Below are positions 23,201 through 33,100 of a DNA stretch of 64,000 nucleotides, piece after piece (positions within the stretch are counted from its first letter, which is position 1; each line of letters begins with the position of its first letter). Under the pieces are notes generated by a model. The model made no database searches, was not told the origin of the DNA, and was given only the letters and a program-made list of their open reading frames with translations. The position numbers and the translations under genes are program-made. Source of the DNA: Branchiostoma floridae (taxonomy: Eukaryota > Chordata > Leptocardii > Amphioxiformes > Branchiostomatidae); NCBI RefSeq assembly GCF_000003815.2, contig NC_049981.1, forward strand, positions 28,794,917 to 28,858,916, given 5' to 3'.

Positions 23201-24361
23201 CAGATAATCAAGTCAAAGTTTAGTGCACAGTAATTGTAACAGATACAAGGTAAGGCAAAGCTACTGGCTAGTAACATTAATCTATGACACCATGTCCTGA
23301 CGACAGGTGGGGATGGACAGTGACCTGTACACAGAGGTGTTTGAGAGAGAAAGGATCGTCTACCTCACCTCAGACTCTCCCAACACCCTCAGCACCCTGG
23401 AGCCAGGCAAGGTCTACATCATCGGGGGGCTGGTGGACCACAACTCACATAAGGTTGGTTTGTTGCAAAGGGCTTTGGAGCAGGCATTGCAGTGACTATA
23501 ATCCTTCCCTGGTGTTGAATTAATGTGTTACTGCGATAGCTCACGTGATATAGGTTGCTGTAAGGTGGTTGCTGATCCAAGGATATTTGATATTGGTGGC
23601 TATAGCAGGCTTTATTTCAGATGCAACTGGTTCAATTTTGTTGCTTGCTTGATTGCTTGCTAGGTAGCTAGCTTGCTATACAGAATATCTAGTTAACTTC
23701 TAAATGAAATCTTCCAAATATCATCCTACTTTCTAAAAATAATTGTTGTAACTTCAGCTTTTTGTTGTGTGCAGGGCCTTTGCTACCAACGGGCCTGTGA
23801 GGCGGGTGTTGGCCATGCACAGCTTCCCATTGCACAGTTTGTGAAGATACAGTCACGAAAAGTGCTGGCTGTGAACCATGGTAAGTGCAGTACCTTCTCT
23901 TGTTATTAGGAGGCGCTGTTGCGCTGTTGGTTAAGTTAGGCTTTACTAATATGGTTTTACACCTGTTCATGTGGAGTTGATTACATCTAAAGTACGAATT
24001 TCAGATGACAGAAATCTCTCAATAGCAAGCTACATGTAGACTACTAACATTGGTTATGTATATTCATTTGTGTTCATACACTTTCCATGATGCTATTGGT
24101 GAACTGGTATCCCACAATGCTTTCCTTACCATATCCCATGATTCTCTCCTAGTGTTTGAGATCATGCTGGCGTACTTGGAGCTGCAGGATTGGCAGGAGG
24201 CCTTCCTCCGGGTCATACCACCGCGTAAGGGGGTGGAGGCTATCACTGCAGACCAGGCTGGAGAGGTAGTTACGGAGATAGAAAAAGGAGAAGAACCCCC
24301 AAACAAAGGTGGCCCAGCCGTTGGAGAGGGTAATTCAGCTTTATTAGATAGAGACTCATAA
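20287..24361 (+). CDS. TRMT10A: tRNA (guanine-9-N1) methyltransferase 10A
   Basis: A SPOUT-class enzyme that uses S-adenosylmethionine to methylate N1 of guanine 9 in tRNAs, expected in nucleus/cytosol. Six coding exons: 20287-20564, 21321-21480, 22000-22146, 23307-23453, 23775-23880, 24153-24361. Phases agree and give 348 aa plus TAA (human 339). The chosen ATG has A at -3 and G at +4. Residues 1-125 are acidic and then lysine/arginine-rich ([26 protein letters not shown]). The methyltransferase domain follows: [47 protein letters not shown] (the aspartate-containing catalytic loop), [29 protein letters not shown] and [15 protein letters not shown]. Exons 3 and 4 have the same length as the matching human segments (49 codons each). 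An ATG at 21295 just before exon 2 is not the start, because it lies upstream of the exon 2 acceptor. The C-terminal codons are repeated downstream at 24418-24477. Confidence 0.96.
20932..21291. mobile_element. MITE in TRMT10A intron 1, ending 29 bp before exon 2
   Basis: Inverted ends TACACACAGTTTTTTCCGAT (left) and ATCGGTAAAAACTGTGTGTA (right) define an element of about 360 bp. The terminal dozen bases match less well and no clear target duplication is seen. Its right end falls in the branch-point/polypyrimidine zone of exon 2. Confidence 0.6.
21579..21678. other. Assembly gap (100 N)
   Basis: Exactly 100 N in TRMT10A intron 2, conventional unknown-size gap. Confidence 0.99.
22159..22499. 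mobile_element. hAT-type MITE, copy 1 (intact, perfect 8-bp TSD)
   Basis: 341-bp element, ends CAGGGCTCTAGCCAGC and GCTGGCTAGAGCCCTG, flanked by perfect CGTTACAT repeats (22151-22158, 22500-22507). CAGGG termini with an 8-bp TSD are diagnostic of hAT. Interior motifs TTGACGG/CCGTCA recur. The left TSD begins at position +5 of the TRMT10A exon 3 donor. A second, inverted copy is at 28464-28804. Confidence 0.92.
23108..23126. repeat. Nano-palindrome, 19 bp, with 7-bp direct repeats
   Basis: CAAGGAGAAAAGCTCCTTG flanked by GTTAGTC on both sides (23101-23107, 23127-23133). Same termini and TSD length as the copies at 5191, 39959 and 54739. It lies in TRMT10A intron 3. Confidence 0.7.
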
Positions 24362-24477
24362 AAAATGCAGTTTGTCAAAGATGTGATTACAGAACAAGAA
24401 AGTGACCAAATCTAAAACGAAGGTGGCCGCAGTGATTGGGGAGGGTAATTTGACATTTTTAGATAGAGACCCTTAAG
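24305..24477 (+). repeat. Tandem duplication of the TRMT10A C-terminal codons
   Basis: 24305-24361 and 24418-24477 align along their length (GGTGGCC, GAGGGTAATT, TTAGATAGAGAC shared). Both copies end in a stop when read in the same way: [13 protein letters not shown] versus IGEGNLTFLDRDP*. The second lies in the 3' UTR of the model given here. Confidence 0.7.
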
Positions 24478-24779
24478 ATAGCTAGACCTTTTATTATCCC
24501 ACTAGCAGTACCTTCACATTGGTACCTCTGTGCAGATAATTTAGCTTGTTAGAAATTCAATAATTTCTTTTTAGGACTGGGAAAAGAAGGAATTTATAGA
24601 TATTGAAATGACAATACTTTCAAAGCAGCAAATCTAAGTAGACCAAGGCAACTTCAGCACTTTGGAGCTCAGCAAGCAAGAGAGGCATCGTTCAGGCACT
24701 AGTAGAATAATGCAAATTTTAGGTTGCAAATGCTTGAAGCGTTGTAAGATGGTGGCTTCAATGCATGCCTGTAGCCAAG

Positions 24780-25100
24780 ATTTTGTTTGGGGGGTTTCAT
24801 TTTAGTACTTGTTGGACCACCGAGCGCCGCAGACGCGAGACTCACGCCAAAGGCGTGAGATGTCTAGGGGGGTTCGGGGGCATGCTCCCCTGGAAAAAAT
24901 TGAAATCTTGACCCTCTGAAACGCTATTTCTAGCTTTTTGAGGGGCCATTAAACTAAGCTAAGTGTAAAGAATTTTTTATCAATCAGAAAGGTTTTTGAG
25001 GGAGATGCACCCACCACATCATGTTCACCGTGTCCGACCCCCAGGCTGCAAGTCGTCGAAAGGGAGGTCCGGGAAATTTTGAAATTTGGACCTCTGAAAT
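24780..25100. repeat. Dispersed repeat with GGGGGTTCGGGGGCATGCTC motif
   Basis: The block contains CCAAAGGCGTGAGATGTCTA followed by the G-rich motif and GACCCTCTGAAACGC. A related tail (GAAATTTGGACCTCTGAAATG) recurs about 190 bp on. I recognise this type of sequence as common in marine invertebrate genomes but cannot name the family. Confidence 0.4.
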
Positions 25101-25319
25101 GCTACGGGCATGCAATGTCACTATCTGCCATGGCTTCATTTAGTGTTTTATGGTTGGTGAAACTTAATTACTAAAGTGGGTACAGACACACATAACTCCA
25201 ACATGACAATTATTGCTTGAGTTTTTATTGAGTTCAGCCAGCCCGTATCACAACAGATGTGCCAAGTGAAAATCACTGGAAAACAAGTGAAAATGTTACC
25301 CAAGGCTATATTCAAGTCA

Positions 25320-25325
25320 AATAAA
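25320..25325 (+). promoter_or_regulatory. Candidate TRMT10A polyadenylation signal
   Basis: AATAAA about 960 bp after the TRMT10A stop, the first clear plus-strand hexamer noted downstream. Confidence 0.35.
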
Positions 25326-26133
25326 CCCTGTACATTATGAATTTTGTACATTCCATTGATCCTTTTCAATACTAAAAGCTTTAAAGGAGAGTAGCAGTAG
25401 AATGTACCTCAACCAGCAAAACAACTTACTAAATATACATACATGTACTTGCTCTACATGATTATACATTGTAATATCAATCTAATTCTTAACCTATAGA
25501 GAAAGAATTGCATCTTAAAGTTGTAAAGATGCCCATGGACTATCATGGGATGGAAAGGTGGACCTACTGCACATCTACATGAGGTCTTCACCCTGCACCC
25601 TGCTAATGTAATCGTAGGTGTTTGGTAATCTCGAACCAGATCCACAGTGCGTAATGTATAGTATCAAACTTCCCGTTTGACTCCCTTGCCCGGCTACACT
25701 CCTTGGCCAGCTTTGATACTATCTTATGGCACTGTAGGATCTGCTTGGAGATTAGGTGTTTGGCATCACACCTGTAGTGGTTACAGGGTCACATTGTAGG
25801 TAGCAGGGAGAAGGCAGCACTTTTATACATTGTACAATTAACCGCAAATTGAAAAAGCTTTCTCTGGCTCTTCTTTTTTTAGATCCAATAGAACAATGGG
25901 TTTATATAAATTGATATCTTCTCGAGCTAAAACCAAGCCCTTCCATAATTTGATTTATTGATATGAAGTACAATAACATAAACGATATACTTTGTTGTGT
26001 TGTATAGACCCTAAAACATTTTTCATTCAAAATATATCAATGTATCAAAATGTAACAAGACTAGACATATCTTTTGCAGACTAACTTGAATTACAGTATA
26101 GACATATATGTACAGAACACTGTGAATTATCTG

Positions 26134-26619
26134 TAGCCTGGGTGCCATCCCATTTAGTTTACCAGTGTCCCACACTCTTTCCCTCACAAAAAACTCTTTC
26201 CCTCGTCCCTCGGATAGGACGTTAAATGGAGGTCCCGTGTCTGGGGAGAGCCACACCCCAGGCACGTTAAAGAACCCGTCACATGTGCGATGGTGCGGTG
26301 TGAGTGGTCCAAAATCCTACAGTTCCTTGGCCGCACCTGGGGCAATTACTGTCGTATTGAGGTCACCTGAGTGGCGCCGAATGGCAGCTCGCTCCAGACA
26401 CTTGCGACAGTCGTATTGAGGTCACCTGAGTGGCGCCGAATGGCAGCTCGCTCCAGACCCTTGCGATTTAGCCCCGCCTATTGTAAGCTCCTCGCAATTC
26501 AGCCCCTGGCTGCAAAGAGTGAATAGTTGGCCCACCCAATAACCCAATAACAATAACAAAAATGGTCAGCTGGTGAGTATGGCAGCCGTGAAACAGTAAC
26601 TAGGATGGCACCTGGGCTA
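26134..26619. mobile_element. TAG...CTA MITE (486 bp) with a 59-bp internal tandem repeat
   Basis: Ends TAGCCTGGGTGCCATCC and GGATGGCACCTGGGCTA are flanked by 9-bp repeats AATTATCTG (26125-26133) and AATTACCTG (26620-26628), one mismatch. Inside, a 59-bp unit starting GTCGTATTGAGGTCACC is repeated at 26351 and 26410. It also carries GGACGTTAAATGG and GCACGTTAAAGAACCC motifs, related to sequence near 40529 and 63653. Confidence 0.75.
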
Positions 26620-27183
26620 AATTACCTGTACTTAATTCCAGGATTTGTCTTGTAGACCTTCACCATTTTCAAAGCTATTCTAGACTCTGCAAGTATTCAA
26701 CTATAACTTAATCCTGGAACAATTTACCCTAGAAGGATCTTTATAAGAATATCTACAATACAATAACACTTTTTTAACTTCAGCAGCATCAGCAGAATGT
26801 ACTTCCAACCCATAAAACAAAAACAAACCGTTATACAAACAAATCCTTGATAGTATAAATTGCTATATAAAGTAACTGCTAACAAATAACCTTTTATAAG
26901 GAGTAGCAAGATTATAAGCTTAGAATAATTGAAGCTTTCCACCAACATATATGAAAATAAGAGTACCAATTCTTAAATTAAAGTGCTTAAGCATATAACG
27001 TTAGTATCATTTAGCAGCAAAATCTAACATTTTTGTATACATAAACAAAGTTACCCTCATGTTTAAACTCATTATAAGATATGAATACTTTTGTGAAAAA
27101 AAAATATTTCCAAATAGAATTGAGTTGATCCAGGAAATATCCTATCCAAATATCACAACTTTTCCACACATCTCTCCCCTGCA

Positions 27184-30100
27184 CTACTGCATGTTGTCAG
27201 CAGGGGGCTCTGGTGTCATGCCACCTGCCCTTCCTTGCGAGGTGGGTGTTTTCGTGTACCGTAGCTTTGGCTGCTCGGGAGCCTCCATCTTCGCGGTTGC
27301 TGATTGGGCCTGGCGGCTGTGCGATGTTTTTGCTGGTGACGGCGTGCGATGTGCCGGCGGGATCCTGACCGGAGGTGCCGTCTGCCCCTCCTGTGGGGAG
27401 TCTATCCTCAGCACCTCTGGGGGGTGAGACTGGCGACCGGGGTCAACTGGACCTACAAAAGAACAGGAGATCCCTCAATGAAATAAGGAGTATATGTATA
27501 TTGGAGCATGAAATTTTTCTTCTCTTCTGATATCGCGAATTGATTAATTTTGTAGACTAGATTTCAGAAAAAGATGTTTTTGCAATGTTCTCAGTTTAGT
27601 AGTGCTCATACAATGGAAATGCATGTTTGCGGTATCATGATTTAACATTTAAAAAATTTTTGCTGCTCACCTTCTTCAGGGATCGGCCCTCCGGCTGATC
27701 TCCTCACATCAGTGGCAAACTTGCTCATGTCCCCTCCCGCAGACCAGGAGTACCTGGTGTAGTTGGCGTCCCTGTCGGAGGTGTACGGCCGTTTCTCGTC
27801 AGGGTAGAACTCAGGGTTGACGTGATGCTTGTAGTACTCCTCCTCGCTCAATATCGCTGACTTGATCATGTCCAGAACAAGGTCCTTTTCTGTAATACAT
27901 CAGGTATGATATAAATATATTGGGTGTATTTGCAGCCAGTAGGTACCCAATTTTTTTTAAAGTACATTTTTGTAATGTCAAGGCTGATTGACGTGGTTCA
28001 GGTGCCTCCTTGAACACGGGACCCCCCCTAAGCCCACGGACGGGAGATCTAACTAAACATTGTATCCTTTATTTAATAGGAAAGTACCCAGGTGTAGAAT
28101 GGGCATACTTGACTTTGGTTAGGGTGAGCACGTCACCGGAACGTACTGCGCCTGCGCGAAAAGTATAGACATGCTTAACCTTGCTAAACCCCCGGTTTAC
28201 TAAAGGGCCGCATTTAAGAAAGTACGTGCGTATATAAGGGTAAAATCCCGTGTACGTTTTACATGAAACCATGTCTCTAACATATACTGTGCAACAAGCG
28301 GGATTTCAATGCAACGTTGACCAAACCAAGCCCCAAACCACCAGGGTTCACGCAGGCGCAGTACGTTCCGGTGACGTGCTGTTAGGGTGGTAACAGGTGG
28401 TGGAGGGAGAGAAATGGTCTCTACCTTCCAGTACCATGCCTGTAGGGATTGCAACCCACTGCCCATGGCTCTAGCCAGCTCGACATTTTTTTCCGTCAGC
28501 CAATTCCCATTGTCACGAAAACACTTTTCCAGGAGTTAGAGAGACTGAACTGAGACCTTAAAAAACGGGTTTTAATGAGATTATCGTATGCGAAAGGGCA
28601 CCGACACACATTGTCAACAATCATAACAATAGCAAAACAAACAGTGTGTGGCTTTTACGGCCGTGGACGGCGCCCCCAAGCCGCCTGTAGCTTCCACCAA
28701 GGATTTTTGTCCGTCAAGGTTGACGGATTGGTTTTAAAATTTTTCCGTCACACACAACAAATTTCCGTCAATTGGCGGAAAAACGGACGCTGGCTAGAGC
28801 CCTGTGTCTGATGCCCAAAGACTATCTTAGCAGGCTTATCAGGTTTATGTAAGTTGCACCTACCTCTCCCTGTTGCATTCACCAACCACTGCTGCACAGC
28901 TTGGATAGAGTCTGTCTGTAGGATCTGGCACAACATTTCCAGAACCTGGATGGAAGAACAGTCACAAGTCAAGTCAAGTTTATTGCACAACGATTGTATC
29001 AGGTACAATGTATGGCAAGTAACATGTATTACTAGCAACTACGAACTATCTACATGAGTATACTAATCTAACATAATAGAAAATAAGGCGGCATAGTGTA
29101 TTTTACATTGTTAAGGCACGACTTCTCTTTTGCATAGCATTATATATATATTGGCCTAGGTGGACAGATATGGAGTCGGAACATGATAGAATTACATTGA
29201 ATATTTCTCTACTGTCGACCAAAATTAATGTAGTGACACATGTAACTTGATTGGCATGACATATGACAATGACATCTCAGAGGACAACATGGAGTATAAT
29301 TTTCACAAAAAATTTTTATTTCAGCTAAAGTTTAGGAACTTGATTTGAAGCAAACACTACAGCTACTTTAACACATCCTATTTAATGAAATTTTAGCCTT
29401 TTTTGTATTTTTGACATGTATGTTGTAACTGTCAACTACTGTAAATGCAGAAATGTTCGCAGGTTTACGCGCTGACCACTTCACCGCGAACTTAAAACCA
29501 CCGCGAACATTTTTCTACTATAGTATTAGATTGCAGTCTATGGTGTTACCGCGAACTTAAAACCACCGCGAAAAGTCATTTCTGCCTCTACCGCGAAATT
29601 AAATCTCTGCATTTACAGTACCCGGTATTGTACAGAGTATGATTACAACTTTGTACAGATTTACCAAGACTTCTGCATTAGGATCGGGTGAGATATGCAT
29701 GAAGTGGTTGTAGCGACCCCCTTGGCGTGAGCCCTGTCGTGAAGCCTGGCGGGACATGGCGCGAGACGGCGGGGGAATGAGACGACCCGTCTCCTTCGAA
29801 TACTTGGTCTGTCGCTTGGGCAGGAGGTCGCGATCCTTGAGTTCCTGCTCTGTTGGTGGCGCCAGGCCGGCTTTCTCTACGATGTCTTTCAGTTCGTCTC
29901 TCCACGTGTTGTTCATGGAAGCTACAGGAACTAATAGAGGGCACAAGAGTACTGGTCAATTTATTTTTTAAATGTGAAAATTTGTATTTCAAGTGTTCCA
30001 TACTGGAAGCCCTACATTCTACATTGATTGGATGTACAACATAGCTTACCATGTCAATTATAAGAGTATCCTTCCCTTTCTTTTATGGTATCTATACATA

Positions 30101-33100
30101 TTTTTTACCCCATATTTAGCTAATTGTCTGAGATTCCAATGATTGTAGACTAGCATTTACATATGCTTGTTCACTGTTCATTTAGTCTTCTATCTTAATT
30201 TAGATTTAGGGGCACAGGGGACCACAGCAACTATAAGAAACTCCCTGTTCAAATACCATTGACATGTTAGATGGTTTTAACATTGAGAGAATGGACATTC
30301 TTCGTCCAAAATTGTGAGTAGAATCAATTCATATGTTCAACATAGTATACAGGTCATATCTTTTATTTATTTTCAATCAGAAGTGATAACAATAGGCCTG
30401 AATGTTGCTAGATTGAGAGCTCACCAAAACAAAAGATCATGAAAGGAAAAGTAACCTGTTGTAATGGTCTATGTAACATTCATGTGTACGTTTTGAAGCC
30501 CATCCAAGCGGCCATGTAACCTTATGATATGTTACTGTTTCTCTACATTGTTGGCCAGCCAACTGGTCCAGTTATTTGAAGCTGCACTGAACAATGTTGT
30601 GTTGATACGACGGTGTCATGTGACGTGGGCTATGGTACCTGATATGTTTATGATAGCTCATGCAAGGCAGGCTGGCATTTGTAGTATTTATGATGGTGAT
30701 AGGGATACTTTTACTGTTGATGTGTTTGGCCACAGGAGAAACAAAAAAAGCCATGGAACATTTAGTCCTTTCATTTGTGACAGCAGAGCCTGTAACCAAT
30801 GCTTCAACCTTTAAAAAACTTGGTCTCTTGACAGCAAAATGGTGTTCCCTTTCAGTCATAGATGTTTGTCAATGCCTACTAGATTAACGACAGCCAAGTC
30901 CAACTTCTTTTACCTTATAAGGATTACAACTCGAGTTGTTTTATTGCTGTTTGCTTTGTGTGAGTGGGTCAAAGGAATTGTGGTCCAATTATCCACTTAC
31001 AGGAGGAAATTGGTGGTAGATGGCAAGAGGTATGACAGGTAATAACATAATGCAAAAGCCCTACATTCTACATTGATTGGATGTGCAATATAGCTTACCA
31101 TGTCAATTATAAGAGTATCCTTCCCTTTCTTTTATAGTATCTGTACATATTTTTAGCCCATATTTTGTTAGCCAATTTTCTGAGATTTCAATGATTGTAG
31201 ACTAGCATTTACATATGCATGCTCACTGTTCATTTAGTCTTCTAATGACATTTCTATCTGAAATCCACAACGATAAAAGAGTTGCGACTGCAAAAAACAA
31301 ACTACAAACATACAGACTATTAAAACAATATTTACGTTATAAAGAAGAAGAATATCTGAAGATTGCCAATGTATGCCACAGATCTACCATCACAAAACTA
31401 AGAATCAGTTGCCACAAATTACGAATCGAATCAGGAAGACATAACCACACTCCTCTAGAGCAAAGAATATGCCAATTTTGTAGTTTAGGGAAAGTAGAAG
31501 ATGAAGTACATCTTACTATGGATTGTCCTTTCTATGATAGCGATAGGAACATTTTATTTGACTATGTGTTAAGTAAATATCTCCACTTTAGACACTTGAA
31601 CAGTAAAGAGAAATTTATATTCCTGACAGCTTTTGATAAACCAACTCTAACCAACCATACAGCTAGCTACATTTATGCAATTACCAAGAAGCGAGAGGAA
31701 GTCGAATGTCCTAGAATAGATTAGACGCACATCTGCATATATAGTTGTGTATGATTGTTTCCATTGTTACATATATGTGATTCTTACCGTGTGACCTGTA
31801 CTTAGCCCAGTGGGGCAAAAATGTGCAATAAAGGTCTTCATTCATTCTAATTTAGATTTTGGGGCACAGGGGAGCACAGCAACTATAAGAAACTCCCCGT
31901 TCAAATATCCTTGACATGGTAGATGGTATGACAGGTAATAACACAATGCAAAAGTCACTGTTCATGTTCAGTTGTTTCGCATGGTCTTTTTAGCGAATGC
32001 CCACAAACGCCCACTCTAGAGAAGTCCGCGCTGCACGAATCTCATTTTTTTTGCTTGGAATATGTCCACGTTGTGCTCCCATGTATTAATCCTGAGTTTC
32101 AAGTCAATCCATTGACCCGAAGTGACATAAATCAAAGTTTTCGATTCTCGATGGTCTTTTTAGCGAACGCCCAGCAAAATGTCTTTTTAGCGAATGCCCA
32201 CTATATCCACAAAAATATCGGCCGTCGCGCAACGACACCTAAATCTACCGCCACAAACATGTTCAAGATGGTGTCCCATTGATGTGTACGGAGTTTCCGT
32301 GCTTTACAAGCATTTTAAATCCCTGTTTTTGGTCAAAATGTACGGCGACGATACTACCATACTTTAAATATAGCAATTCAAAATGGCGGGCACTAGTCAT
32401 GTGACCTCCTTGCGGGACTGTTCTATAAGTATCGCGGGAGGGACTGTTGTAGCATAGCTTCTCATACAACCATTTTAGAGTGAATTCTGAACAAGATTTT
32501 CATTTCATAGTGCTATCATCTGACTGATATTTACAATGTGGTCATTTTTTCTGTGCTATTATTACCCAGGTTTGAGGAACTTAGTGCAAATTTGGATATT
32601 GATTCACCTCAGTGCCCAATTAATGTACAAAAGGCTCAGACACATTAGTGTTATAAACCTGAATAGGGGCAGGTAACCAATACTAGAAAAACATAGCTAT
32701 TTATTATTAACAATACTATTTACATTATAATAATAACTCTTCACCAAACTGGACTTTTCTTATCTTTATTTATCACAGAAACATTGTTACAATGAGGATT
32801 TGATTAGATGAGTATCTGTTACAGTGTGTACAAACTTATTTCAAATACAAAAATGTATTTCGTTTCACTTCCTAAATATTTTTAAAGTATTGGAAGAAGT
32901 TGACACATAAACAATATTAATTGCATTATTTATGTGCAGTAAAATGTGACCACATGCTATCAATAGCCTAATAAAATGTTGGAACATGGCACAAGCGGGC
33001 TCCCCTTCTGAGTACAGAAAGGAAATGTTTTATAACATTTAGTTATGACGTAGAAAATTTCAATTGTAAAATGTACCTTTATTAACATTTACAAACAAAT

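Larger units (their letters stand above)
24478..27183. other. Intergenic interval, TRMT10A and C4orf17 3' ends
   Basis: No exon recognised. It contains a dispersed repeat at about 24780-25100, AATAAA at 25320-25325, a 486-bp MITE at 26134-26619, and AT-rich unique-looking sequence either side. Confidence 0.6.

Noticed and set aside
30524-31042. Cluster of small frames on both strands between the duplicated blocks
   Set aside because: Short, overlapping, with no domain; they lie in C4orf17 intron 2 in rearranged repeat sequence.
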